DNA from: a virus
Reading direction: 5' to 3' (one strand)
IMG/VR virus record: IMGVR_UViG_3300030380_000373
Coordinates: 1 to 20,673 of that record
DNA length: 20,673 bases
A program made the position numbers and the translations under genes. Positions 1-6,409 of this stretch are shown one piece after another (the first letter of the stretch is position 1; each line of letters opens with the position of its first letter). A model generated the notes under the pieces. That model was not told the origin of the DNA. It ran no database searches and worked only from the letters and a program-made list of their open reading frames with translations.

Positions 1-1119
1 TACGCACCACCCTCTGGCTATCTTGCACTATGTACTCAAAACCTAGCAACTGAATTATCCCCTACGATTGATGATGGAAGTGAATATTTCCATACACAAC
101 TTTACACAGGTAATAGAAGTAGTACACAAACAATAACTAATGATGCTAACGCAGGTGATTTTCAACCTGATTGGGTATGGATTAAACAAAGAAATGATAC
201 AGTAGCACACTCACATAATTTGATAGATAGTTCAAGAGGTGCTACTAAACACTTATACTCTAATACAACTGATTCTGAAGGAACTATATCTGGTGGACTA
301 ACATCATTTAACACAGATGGTTTTTCAATTGGTAATAATCCAGCAGTAAATCAACCTGATAGAGATGTTAATTATGTCGCTTGGCAGTGGAAAGCCAATG
401 GGGGTACTACATCAAATACTAATGGCTCAATCACATCTACAGTATCAGCTAACACAACCGCAGGGTTTAGTATTGTGACTTATACAGGTACAGGTAGCGT
501 TGCTACGATAGGGCATGGTTTAGGTAAAGTTCCTGCCATGATGATAGTAAAGAAAAGAAGTGGTACAGATGATTGGGCAGTATATCATGATGGAGTTTTA
601 ACACCTTCAAATGCAAGATATCACTATATGCAATTAAACACCACCAATGCTTACGCAGGTGATGGAACTTATTGGAATGATACTGCACCAACCACATCTG
701 TATTTACAGTTGGCACTAATTCAGATGTTAATAGTTCAAGTGCAACCTATGTCGCCTACTGTTTCGCAGGAATAGAAGGATACTCTAAGTTCGGAAGCTA
801 CGCAGGGAATGGAAATGCTAACGGAACATTTGTCTATACAGGTTTTAAACCTGCTTTTGTTATGATGAAAAGTTTATCAGCTTTAAATGGTTGGAATATA
901 TTTGATAGTACAAGAGGACAATTTAATCCTACCAATGAACAATTACAAGCTAACTCAAGTGGCGCAGGCTCTTCTGTGAGTTTTGATATTTTATCTAATG
1001 GTTTTAAACCAAGAACTACATCTACGAATTGGAATGGTGGTAGTGATACTTATATGTATTGGTCATTCGCATCAAACCCATTTGTCAGTTCATCTGGAGT
1101 TCCTAATACTGCGAGATAA
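1..1119 (+). CDS. Fibre-like structural protein (DUF7483-type), 5' truncated
   Basis: The frame is open from base 1 with no start codon that must be used, so the N-terminus lies outside the window; 372 residues are visible. The stretch reading YAPPSGYLALCTQNL, the phrases FQPDWVWIKQRN and VAWQWKANGGTTSNTNGSI, and the later VAYCFAGIEGYSKFGSY are hallmarks of the SPRY/DUF7483-like domains of marine phage fibre or adsorption proteins (family knowledge). The protein is rich in Thr, Ser, Asn and Gly and predicted to be beta-rich. It ends in TAA, overlapping the next ATG by one base. Its likely role is as a virion surface protein, possibly contacting the host, but the receptor-binding part is inferred. 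No reverse transcriptase or template repeat is visible that would suggest a diversity-generating element. Confidence 0.8.
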   Translation, partial: YAPPSGYLALCTQNLATELSPTIDDGSEYFHTQLYTGNRSSTQTITNDANAGDFQPDWVWIKQRNDTVAHSHNLIDSSRGATKHLYSNTTDSEGTISGGLTSFNTDGFSIGNNPAVNQPDRDVNYVAWQWKANGGTTSNTNGSITSTVSANTTAGFSIVTYTGTGSVATIGHGLGKVPAMMIVKKRSGTDDWAVYHDGVLTPSNARYHYMQLNTTNAYAGDGTYWNDTAPTTSVFTVGTNSDVNSSSATYVAYCFAGIEGYSKFGSYAGNGNANGTFVYTGFKPAFVMMKSLSALNGWNIFDSTRGQFNPTNEQLQANSSGAGSSVSFDILSNGFKPRTTSTNWNGGSDTYMYWSFASNPFVSSSGVPNTAR

Positions 1120-1652
1120 TGAAACTATTAATATCAATTTTGTTTCTATTTACTCTTGTAGCAACATTCACAGATATTAAAGCTGAAACGAATACAGTTA
1201 GTTCTACTGTAGTTAATAATACACCCCCTACTGCTAACTCCCCTGCAATCAATATAGTCAATAGTGATATTTGTAAATCTGGTGTATCTGGTGCAATTCA
1301 ATCAAATGTTATTGGATTTAGTACAGGTGTCACCATTACAGATATGAACTGCGAAAGAATTAAACTAGCACGAAGTCTTTACTCAATGGGAATGAAGGTA
1401 GCAGGTGTTTCTATTCTATGCCAAGACGCAAGAGTTTTTGATGCTATGATTATGTCTGGAACACCTTGTCCATACATGTCTGATATAGGTGAAGATGCCT
1501 TAAAACAATGGGAACAAAATCCAGATAAAGTTCCGCAAGGTAGCACTGCTTTAATTAAACCAAAACCAATTAAACAAGAAACGCAAGAAGGAGATATAGA
1601 TGGTCTTAAAAATTTTGGTCTTATGGCTCTTGGTTTGCTTCTCATATTCTAA
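1119..1652 (+). CDS. Exported protein with C-terminal hydrophobic tail, unknown function
   Basis: A 177-residue protein. Residues 1-22 form a Sec-type signal peptide (MKLLISILFLFTLVATFTDIKA), followed by a Thr/Asn-rich stretch. A conserved-looking core then carries Cys residues (SDICKSG, TDMNCERIKLARSLYSMGM, SILCQDARVFDAM, TPCPYM). The last residues (NFGLMALGLLLIF) are hydrophobic and could anchor the protein in a membrane. Similar Cys-containing exported proteins occur next to fibre genes in marine phages (recollection of the family, not a search). The start ATG overlaps the upstream stop, and the last 53 bases overlap the next gene. Function is unknown; a periplasmic or virion-associated role is possible. 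Confidence 0.72.
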   Translation: MKLLISILFLFTLVATFTDIKAETNTVSSTVVNNTPPTANSPAINIVNSDICKSGVSGAIQSNVIGFSTGVTITDMNCERIKLARSLYSMGMKVAGVSILCQDARVFDAMIMSGTPCPYMSDIGEDALKQWEQNPDKVPQGSTALIKPKPIKQETQEGDIDGLKNFGLMALGLLLIF

Positions 1653-2997
1653 AGCTGAAGATTGCTCTACTGACACTATAGGTTTATGTACTCCCTTAGT
1701 GACAGATATAATTACTGAAGAAAAAGTCATTGAAGAAGAAACTGATAGTACAGGTATTTATACAACCGAAACTACTACAACCACCACAACAACAACCACA
1801 GTCACGAATGAAGATAGCGGAGATATATTAGATGGCAGTAATGGATTTGTTCCTACATCTAAAGAGGGTGATATGGATATTGATTGGGGTGGACAGGGTA
1901 GTGCCTCAATGCCTAGTGGTTCTTCATGCTATGGATTAGGTACTGATAAATGTGCCCTGATTACAGGAGGTGGAAATAACACTTCTACTATGGATGTTGC
2001 AGGTATGGGTACAACTTTTATTCAAACCATAGATATTTCAGAATTAGATATTAATTATGGTGGCACGACTGAATACACCATCAAAGTAGATAAGCAAGAT
2101 AAAGAAGATAGAATTTATATGCACATCACAGGTAGAAACGGAAATACCAATGTCTTTAATGGTACTAATATATTATCAGAAACAGGCATAGCGAGTGGAT
2201 ATCAGCAATATTCTGGTAATTTTGATTTTTCTGGTAAATTAACAACCCTTATTGTTGAGGTGGGTGGTAGAGATATCAACTTAGCAGTCGGTCCTGTCTT
2301 TGATGATGTGACTATTAATGTTTTATATAATGTTATTGAAACAATCATTAGCCAAGAGATAACTCAAATAGAAACTTTTATTGCTTTAAACCTAGACCAA
2401 CCAGAATTAATTGATGTAGCTGAAGATGTATTTAAATTTAATGATGTATCTAAACAAGATGATTTTATTATGTTTGAACCGATAGAGCCAGAGCCAATGG
2501 AAATATCTTATGAAACTGTTGAAGCAGAATTAGAAGCACCTGTTATTGAAGAAATAAAAATAGAAGAAGCACCTATGGAAGAAATCATAGAAGTTGAAAT
2601 GGAAGAAGTCGTAGAAGAAATTGTAGAAGAACCTGTAGAGGAAATAGAAGTCGCTAGTGTTGATGAACCTGTAGATGAGCCTGTTGAAGAAACAAAAGAA
2701 GAACCCAAAGAAGAAGTAAAAGAAACAAAACAAGAAAAAGCTAACAAGATAGTCAAGAAAATGGGTGATAAAGGTAAATATGATGCCAACAATCAAACAA
2801 AGACCTTAGTTGTGATGCAGGTATTAGCTGATAGTAAGAGTTTCTTTAAACAACCTCAACTACCACAGATACAAGGATTTTTTGATAATAGAACTTTGCC
2901 AGATGGTGAAATTATTGATAATAATATTTTGATGTATAATTTGTTTATGAATAATGATTTAGGACACAATGAACTAGTGGATTTACAATGGAAGTAG
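1600..2997 (+). CDS. Exported protein with acidic Glu/Val/Pro tract, unknown function
   Basis: A 465-residue protein. The start ATG has a strong AAGGAG (1588-1593) 6 bases upstream. Residues 1-20 resemble a signal peptide (MVLKILVLWLLVCFSYSKAE). A Thr-rich linker with a run of ten Thr residues follows. Residues about 75-250 look like a beta-sandwich (many Gly/Asn/Asp, alternating hydrophobics). Residues about 287-387 are an acidic low-complexity tract built from EEPVEE-like units, then turn Lys-rich. The final 75 residues look globular again. I do not recognise a named family. Position beside the fibre gene and the exported 1119-1652 product suggests a joint role at the cell envelope or virion, which is inference. 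Confidence 0.72.
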   Translation: MVLKILVLWLLVCFSYSKAEDCSTDTIGLCTPLVTDIITEEKVIEEETDSTGIYTTETTTTTTTTTTVTNEDSGDILDGSNGFVPTSKEGDMDIDWGGQGSASMPSGSSCYGLGTDKCALITGGGNNTSTMDVAGMGTTFIQTIDISELDINYGGTTEYTIKVDKQDKEDRIYMHITGRNGNTNVFNGTNILSETGIASGYQQYSGNFDFSGKLTTLIVEVGGRDINLAVGPVFDDVTINVLYNVIETIISQEITQIETFIALNLDQPELIDVAEDVFKFNDVSKQDDFIMFEPIEPEPMEISYETVEAELEAPVIEEIKIEEAPMEEIIEVEMEEVVEEIVEEPVEEIEVASVDEPVDEPVEETKEEPKEEVKETKQEKANKIVKKMGDKGKYDANNQTKTLVVMQVLADSKSFFKQPQLPQIQGFFDNRTLPDGEIIDNNILMYNLFMNNDLGHNELVDLQWK

Positions 2998-3434
2998 AAT
3001 ATCAAGGAATGAAGTTTAAAGGTGGTAAGTTCTTTATCATCTTATCATTAATTGGTGCAATTATTGGTGGTGGTTGGACAGGATATAAATTCTATGATGA
3101 CTATCTTGATATGAAAGCCAAGATAGAAGGATATACTGCACCAGATTTAAGCCATATTGATGAGCAGATTGCAGTTCTTAAATCAGAAGTTTCAATGGTA
3201 TTAGAGGAAGTTAGTTTGGTTAATGATGTAGCCACTTCATTAAAGAATGATTTACGAGATGATATTAAGACTATGAAAACCGATATAAGAGCCATAGATA
3301 AAGTAGTTAATGATATTGAAGATAGAGTTAAGGCGAATGAAAGAGAAATATCTACTGATTTTAAGATTTTAGAAAAAGAAATAGATGATAAGATAAGAAA
3401 AGCATTAAACAACCCATTATCAGGAGTAAAATAA
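2988..3434 (+). CDS. Membrane-anchored coiled-coil protein, unknown function
   Basis: A 148-residue protein with one N-terminal membrane segment (about residues 14-34, IILSLIGAIIGGGWTGYKF, Gly-rich). A long charged helix predicted as coiled coil runs from about residue 50 to the end, with heptad-like Leu/Ile/Val spacing. The start overlaps the previous gene by 10 bases. The gene directly after it, 3435-3746, is also coiled coil, and 3746-3937 repeats the membrane-plus-coil plan. A scaffold, spanin-like or envelope role is possible. No family is recognised. Confidence 0.7.
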   Translation: MEVEYQGMKFKGGKFFIILSLIGAIIGGGWTGYKFYDDYLDMKAKIEGYTAPDLSHIDEQIAVLKSEVSMVLEEVSLVNDVATSLKNDLRDDIKTMKTDIRAIDKVVNDIEDRVKANEREISTDFKILEKEIDDKIRKALNNPLSGVK

Positions 3435-3746
3435 ATGGCAACACAAGAAGAACTACAAGAACAACTAAAGAAAGCTAAAAAAGAATTAAGAGAAGCAAAA
3501 GATGAAGTCAAAGAAGCTAAAATTAGAGAACAACTCTATCTTGAAAGATTAGATAATTGGGCAGAAAAAAATCAAGCTTTACACAGAGAAATATCAGGTA
3601 TGACTATGGATGATGTTGCAAAAAAACAAAGAGCAAAAGCTGAATATAAAGAAAAATATGCAAAAGATATTGAGATTGCAGAAACATTTGACAAACAGTC
3701 ACAAGTTAAGCTAAATACTACTGGAATAACAGAAAACCCAATGTAA
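3435..3746 (+). CDS. Soluble coiled-coil protein, unknown function
   Basis: A 103-residue protein starting one base after the previous stop, with AGGAG (3421-3425) upstream. Residues 1-60 are Lys/Glu/Ala-rich and strongly helical (MATQEELQEQLKKAKKELRE), typical of a coiled coil; the C-terminal 40 residues are also charged. It contains no membrane segment and no cysteine. It lies between two membrane-anchored coiled-coil genes and may pair with them. No family is recognised. Confidence 0.68.
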   Translation: MATQEELQEQLKKAKKELREAKDEVKEAKIREQLYLERLDNWAEKNQALHREISGMTMDDVAKKQRAKAEYKEKYAKDIEIAETFDKQSQVKLNTTGITENPM

Positions 3747-3937
3747 TGAAAATAGAACTAAAAACCATATTACCATATTTAGTTATTATTGTTTCTTTGG
3801 CAATGACTTGGGGTATGTGGTCTAGCCGTTTAGAGGCTGTAGAAAAAAAAGCAGATAATATAACAACTATGCAACAAGATATTGCTGTTATTAAAGAAAA
3901 AATTATCTGGATAGAAAAATATCTGAATGGTAATTAA
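3746..3937 (+). CDS. Small membrane protein with coiled-coil tail
   Basis: A 63-residue protein whose ATG overlaps the previous TAA by one base. Residues 8-27 (ILPYLVIIVSLAMTWGMWSS) form a membrane segment. The remainder (residues 28-60) is an amphipathic charged helix with AVEKKADNI and QQDIAVIKEKI heptads. The size and plan resemble phage holin-partner, inner-spanin or haemolysin-XhlA-like proteins, and the lysis genes follow within 750 bases. The lysis assignment is inferred from shape and position only. Confidence 0.62.
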   Translation: MKIELKTILPYLVIIVSLAMTWGMWSSRLEAVEKKADNITTMQQDIAVIKEKIIWIEKYLNGN

Positions 3938-3946
3938 TATAGTTTA

Positions 3947-4132
3947 ATGTCTAAAATAATATTCCTGTTAGGGTGGTTTTGCCTTAATGGTGAATGTGTC
4001 AGTGTAAACGAACAACACAAATCCGTACAGGATTGCAAAAATCAAGGAATGCAATTAAAGTCTATGTTAGATGAACAAAATATTCGTAAATATTTTTTAT
4101 CCTGTATTGATATCAATCCCAACACTTACTAG
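3947..4132 (+). CDS. Small Cys-containing protein with hydrophobic N-terminus
   Basis: A 61-residue protein with a short hydrophobic start (MSKIIFLLGWFCL) and cysteines at positions 12, 17, 30 and 53. It contains NGECVSV, and a near-copy of NGECV recurs in the 12-residue minicistron at 19523-19561. No Shine-Dalgarno sequence is visible before the ATG, so expression may depend on coupling to the upstream gene, which ends 9 bases before. The hydrophobic start could be a weak signal or a membrane tether with disulfide-linked periplasmic residues. Function unknown. Confidence 0.55.
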   Translation: MSKIIFLLGWFCLNGECVSVNEQHKSVQDCKNQGMQLKSMLDEQNIRKYFLSCIDINPNTY

Positions 4133-4147
4133 AAAGCTATCTTTCTA
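4130..4147 (+). other. Small hairpin between stop and next start
   Basis: TAGAAAG (4130-4136) pairs perfectly with CTTTCTA (4141-4147) across a CTAT loop. The left arm contains the stop codon of the upstream gene, and the right arm ends 2 bases before the ATG at 4150. There is no T-run, so it is not a typical terminator. It could modulate translation of the nuclease gene, or be chance in AT-rich DNA. Confidence 0.35.
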
Positions 4148-4149
4148 AG

Positions 4150-4491
4150 ATGGATGATAAACAGCAAAAAGGAGTATCATCAGAACTTATTGCTGAATAT
4201 TACTTAACCAAAGCAGGATATTTTGTTTATACCAAAAAATCAGTTCAATCCGCAGTAGACTTAGTAGCTATTAAACCAGATACAGGCGAGGTTCTTTTAA
4301 TAGACGTTAAAACCGCTAGTATTAGAATGAGTGGTGAAAAGAAAGGTTCAACTATTCGCAGAGTATTATCAGAAGAACAAAAAAAACTAGGTGTCAATTT
4401 CTTATATGTTTATGAAAATAAAATGTGCGAATTGATAGCTTATAAAGATAATGTAATACAAACAAAAATTCTCAATGAAGTATTAGATTAA
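4150..4491 (+). CDS. Small PD-(D/E)XK nuclease, Holliday-junction-resolvase-like
   Basis: A 113-residue protein. The fold signature is visible: a helix with Glu (SELIAEYYLTKAGY, E12/E16), then Asp37 in AVDLVAI, then D52-V-K54 in LLIDVKTA, the spacing of a PD-(D/E)XK active site with Asp in place of the more common Glu. The C-terminal part adds LSEEQKKLGVNFLYVY, typical of compact resolvase-like nucleases (family knowledge). It would cut branched or double-stranded DNA. No good Shine-Dalgarno precedes the ATG; a small hairpin does. It is separated from the other recombination nucleases and sits at the head of the lysis block. Confidence 0.7.
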   Translation: MDDKQQKGVSSELIAEYYLTKAGYFVYTKKSVQSAVDLVAIKPDTGEVLLIDVKTASIRMSGEKKGSTIRRVLSEEQKKLGVNFLYVYENKMCELIAYKDNVIQTKILNEVLD

Positions 4492-4500
4492 GGAGGCAGA

Positions 4501-4680
4501 ATGAGAATAATTAAAGTAGGAAAAGAAATACGATTAACAATGACGAATGAAGAAAAAGAAGAAATAACAGAAAGAAATAGCTTAGATATGCACATAGGCT
4601 ACTTAAATGTCTTACAACAAGACATCAGTAAGATTTTGACAGAATTACTCCCAAAGGTTAAAAAGAAGAATGGATATTGA
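4501..4680 (+). CDS. Small charged protein before the lysozyme
   Basis: A 59-residue protein translated directly from the sequence (begins MRIIKVGKEIRLTMTNEEKE). It has an excellent ribosome site: AGGAGG (4491-4496) overlapping the previous stop, 4 bases before the ATG. It ends inside the lysozyme gene with an 11-base overlap, which suggests translational coupling. Predicted beta then helical (DMHIGYLNVLQQDISKILTE), with no membrane segment. Function unknown. Confidence 0.66.
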   Translation: MRIIKVGKEIRLTMTNEEKEEITERNSLDMHIGYLNVLQQDISKILTELLPKVKKKNGY

Positions 4681-5134
4681 TAAATTGTGTGCTTCAATTT
4701 TAAAGCACGAAGGTAGCAACAAAGATAAAGATGGGATGCATGTGCCTTATAAAGACACCGCAGGATTGTGGACTATCGGATATGGACATATGGTGACCAA
4801 AGATGAAATGGCTAATTTTAGTCCTGACAACAGATATAGCGAAGAAGAAGCTATAGAGATTTTTAAAAGAGATGTGAATGTTTCTATTGATGGTGCAAAA
4901 GTTTTTATTGACCCCAATTCAATTCCTGAAGATAAATTTTTAATTATTGTAGAATTATGTTTTTGGATGGGATTGCCAAGATTGCTTGGTTTCAAAATGG
5001 CTAGAAAAGCATTGCAAGAAAAAAACTGGGATGAATGTGCTGACCAATTACTAGATTCTAAATTAGGAAGAAGTCCAGTAAGAGGTATTGTTAAAAGAAT
5101 AACAGAACTTAGTAATAAAATAAGGAAACAATAA
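4670..5134 (+). CDS. Endolysin: T4-type lysozyme (GH24 muramidase)
   Basis: A 154-residue protein, close to the usual 150-165 for the family. It hydrolyses the N-acetylmuramic acid to N-acetylglucosamine bond of peptidoglycan. The catalytic residues correspond to Glu14 (LKHEGS), Asp29 (YKDTAG) and Thr35 (LWTIGYGH), matching the E-D-T triad of T4 lysozyme. The Glu-to-Asp distance is 15 residues against 9 in T4, so about six extra residues (KDKDGM region) lie between them; Asp-to-Thr spacing is unchanged. There is no N-terminal signal or SAR segment, so it should need the holin at 5134-5547 to reach the wall. Start chosen at the first ATG, coupled to the upstream gene; the stop overlaps the holin ATG by one base. 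Confidence 0.93.
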   Translation: MDIDKLCASILKHEGSNKDKDGMHVPYKDTAGLWTIGYGHMVTKDEMANFSPDNRYSEEEAIEIFKRDVNVSIDGAKVFIDPNSIPEDKFLIIVELCFWMGLPRLLGFKMARKALQEKNWDECADQLLDSKLGRSPVRGIVKRITELSNKIRKQ

Positions 5135-5547
5135 TGTTAAATAAATTATTAGGTGGAGGTTTAGTAGATAGTGTTGGAAAGATAGTTGATGAACTTCACA
5201 CTTCAGAAGAAGAAAAAGCACAAGCAAAAATAAAACTTAAAGAATTAGATAATCAATTAAACAAAGCACAGACAGATATAAATTTAGCTGATGCTAAATC
5301 TACTGCTACAGGACTAGGTGGACTACTCCAAAGAATTTGGCGACCCTTGATTGGTTTCAGTTGTGCCTTAGCAATCTTTTGGGAATTTGTTTTAAAACAA
5401 TTTATTATGTTTTTTCTTGCAGTATTTGAAGTTGAAACTTTACCATTGCCAACTTTAGATATGGGTGTTTTAATGCCATTGGTCATGAGCCTTTTAGGCA
5501 TGGCTACACTCAGAACGTATGAGAAACAGAAAGGTATAAGCAAATGA
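5134..5547 (+). CDS. Holin, GTA-type 3-TM holin family
   Basis: A 137-residue protein. Residues 1-60 are soluble and charged, with a coiled-coil-like stretch (SEEEKAQAKIKLKELDNQL). The sequence LLQRIWRPLIGFSCALAIFW (64-83) is the characteristic entry to the membrane part, followed by hydrophobic segments at about 72-98 and 110-126. This plan matches the holin-of-3TMs family first described in gene transfer agents. It would form lesions in the inner membrane that release the lysozyme encoded just upstream, with which it overlaps by one base. It ends overlapping the next ATG by 4 bases. Confidence 0.85.
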   Translation: MLNKLLGGGLVDSVGKIVDELHTSEEEKAQAKIKLKELDNQLNKAQTDINLADAKSTATGLGGLLQRIWRPLIGFSCALAIFWEFVLKQFIMFFLAVFEVETLPLPTLDMGVLMPLVMSLLGMATLRTYEKQKGISK

Positions 5548-5675
5548 AAAAACTTATTTGGAAACCTATAGAAGCAATCCTTGATTGGGCAGACCCTTAT
5601 TGGGCTTGGTCTAATCTATGGAAGTTAATTGTTGTGTTAGTAGTTGTCTATTTTGGACATAACTTAATGCACTAA
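5544..5675 (+). CDS. 43-residue membrane protein of the lysis block
   Basis: Translated directly from the sequence: MKKLIWKPIEAILDWADPYW begins the protein, and a membrane segment follows at about residues 24-38 (NLWKLIVVLVVVYFG). It is Trp-rich at the membrane edge (six Trp in 43 residues). The ATGA overlap with the holin stop indicates coupled translation. It may be an accessory to lysis such as an antiholin or small spanin-like protein, inferred from place and topology only. Confidence 0.6.
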   Translation: MKKLIWKPIEAILDWADPYWAWSNLWKLIVVLVVVYFGHNLMH

Positions 5676-5821
5676 TGATTACCACCACCGCCACCCTATC
5701 AGTTTTAATCAAACCTAGAATAATCGGTAGTAAAGGTAGAACATTTAAAAAATTAACTTTTGGAAAAATCCCCATCAAGAAACCCAAGCTAAGAATAGGT
5801 AAATTAAAAAAGGCAAGATGA
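5675..5821 (+). CDS. Small very basic protein at the end of the lysis block
   Basis: A 48-residue reading frame whose ATG overlaps the previous TAA by one base. It starts MITTTATLSVLIKPRI and becomes Lys/Pro-rich (KKLTFGKIPIKKPKLRIGKL), with no acidic residue at all. The stop lies inside the hairpin at 5809-5837. Small basic proteins of this kind recur near structural genes of the phage. It could be a nucleic-acid- or membrane-binding peptide. Low confidence that it is functional. Confidence 0.45.
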   Translation: MITTTATLSVLIKPRIIGSKGRTFKKLTFGKIPIKKPKLRIGKLKKAR

Positions 5822-5837
5822 TTAACACCTTGCCTTT
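5809..5837. terminator. Hairpin at end of lysis block, possible terminator
   Basis: AAAGGCAAG (5809-5817) pairs perfectly with CTTGCCTTT (5829-5837) over an 11-base loop. On the + strand only TTT follows before AAATATATA, which is weak for intrinsic termination. On the minus strand the stem is followed by six T (complement of the A-run 5806-5811). It marks the transcriptional boundary after the lysis genes and may act in both directions. Confidence 0.5.
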
Positions 5838-5882
5838 AAATATATACACAAACTTTTCCTTTCGTTTGTTAGGACTATTATA

Positions 5883-6179
5883 GTGAAAAAAAAAACTGAA
5901 ACAATACTGTACTTAGAATTTTACGACCATTCATCATCCACTAACTCTTGGCAAGAATACAAAGAAATTTTAGCTGACCTAAACCCTGAAAATAACATTA
6001 TGAAAGTAGTAGGAAAACTATTAGAAGAAACGGATACGGCGTATCTTCTCACAACCATGTGGGGGGAAGAATGTGCAGGTTCTGGGCATTCTATCATTAA
6101 GTCCACTATTGAACGAGAACTAAGGTGGGAAGTACCCATAATTATACCCAAAAAACCCTTTTTAAGGCACTTACAGTAG
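5883..6179 (+). CDS. Conserved-looking hypothetical protein
   Basis: A 98-residue protein read from GTG; AGGA (5871-5874) lies 8 bases upstream and no ATG is available before residue 40. The start is followed immediately by ten A (5886-5895). The sequence has a beta-strand opening (TILYLEFYDHSS), a central helix (VVGKLLEETDTAYLLTTMWG) and a C-terminal strand (RWEVPIIIPKK). It is not part of the tightly overlapping arrays on either side. No family is recognised. Confidence 0.6.
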   Translation: MKKKTETILYLEFYDHSSSTNSWQEYKEILADLNPENNIMKVVGKLLEETDTAYLLTTMWGEECAGSGHSIIKSTIERELRWEVPIIIPKKPFLRHLQ

Positions 6180-6205
6180 GCTTTTAATCTTTTTGTGAGG
6201 TTATA

Positions 6206-6232
6206 GTGGGGTGACTGTTAAAATCACCCCAC
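6206..6232 (+). promoter_or_regulatory. Strong hairpin upstream of a ribosome site
   Basis: GTGGGGTGA (6206-6214) and TCACCCCAC (6224-6232) form a perfect 9-bp stem over a 9-base loop; it is one of the most GC-rich elements in the intergenic DNA. No T-run follows; AGGAGG (6235-6240) follows three bases later. It could be a terminator or attenuator for the 5883-6179 gene, or a transcript-stabilising or translation-controlling leader. Confidence 0.55.
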
Positions 6233-6244
6233 ACAGGAGGAATA

Positions 6245-6271
6245 GTGTTAAAAGAAAATGTTTTAAACTAA
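6245..6271 (+). CDS. Eight-codon minicistron (possible leader peptide)
   Basis: GTG at 6245 is preceded by AGGAGG (6235-6240) at a 4-base spacing and opens an 8-residue frame, MLKENVLN, closed by TAA at 6269. The ribosome site is as strong as those of the real early genes, which makes chance less likely, but nothing shows translation. It lies directly after the 9-bp hairpin and about 75 bases before the early promoter's -35 box. Confidence 0.3.
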   Translation: MLKENVLN

Positions 6272-6347
6272 AAACACTAGATAAAATCTAGCAATTTATA
6301 GAGATAATTCAATTCCCAAATAATTATAAAAAAAGTTATAAAAAGAT

Positions 6348-6376
6348 TTGACAAATAGTTATAATTAAATTATAAA
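6348..6376 (+). promoter_or_regulatory. sigma70-type early promoter
   Basis: TTGACA (6348-6353, consensus -35) is followed after exactly 17 bases by TATAAA (6371-6376, 5 of 6 matches to the -10 box). Transcription would start near 6383 and read into the small early genes. The surrounding 6320-6378 contains four TTATAA copies, two of them in AGTTATAA, which may be AT-rich background or protein-binding half sites. The 6180-6409 gap otherwise holds only the hairpin, the minicistron and a CTAGAT-AAA-ATCTAG palindrome (6277-6291). Confidence 0.75.
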
Positions 6377-6409
6377 ATAGATATGAACAAAAACACAGGA
6401 GAAACAAAA

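Noticed and set aside
1-1119. Diversity-generating element target at the fibre end
   Set aside because: No reverse transcriptase or template repeat is visible in the window.
983-1180. + strand frame spanning the end of the fibre gene
   Set aside because: Out of frame with both the fibre and the 1119 gene, no ribosome site, and no protein-like pattern.
2508-2796. Minus-strand frames opposite the acidic tract
   Set aside because: They are Ser/Thr- or Phe-rich mirrors of GAA/GTA repeats within the 1600-2997 gene.
6180-6409. Possible tRNA or small structured RNA in the largest gap
   Set aside because: No cloverleaf or T-loop motif is seen; only the 9-bp stem, a short palindrome and AT-rich promoter DNA.
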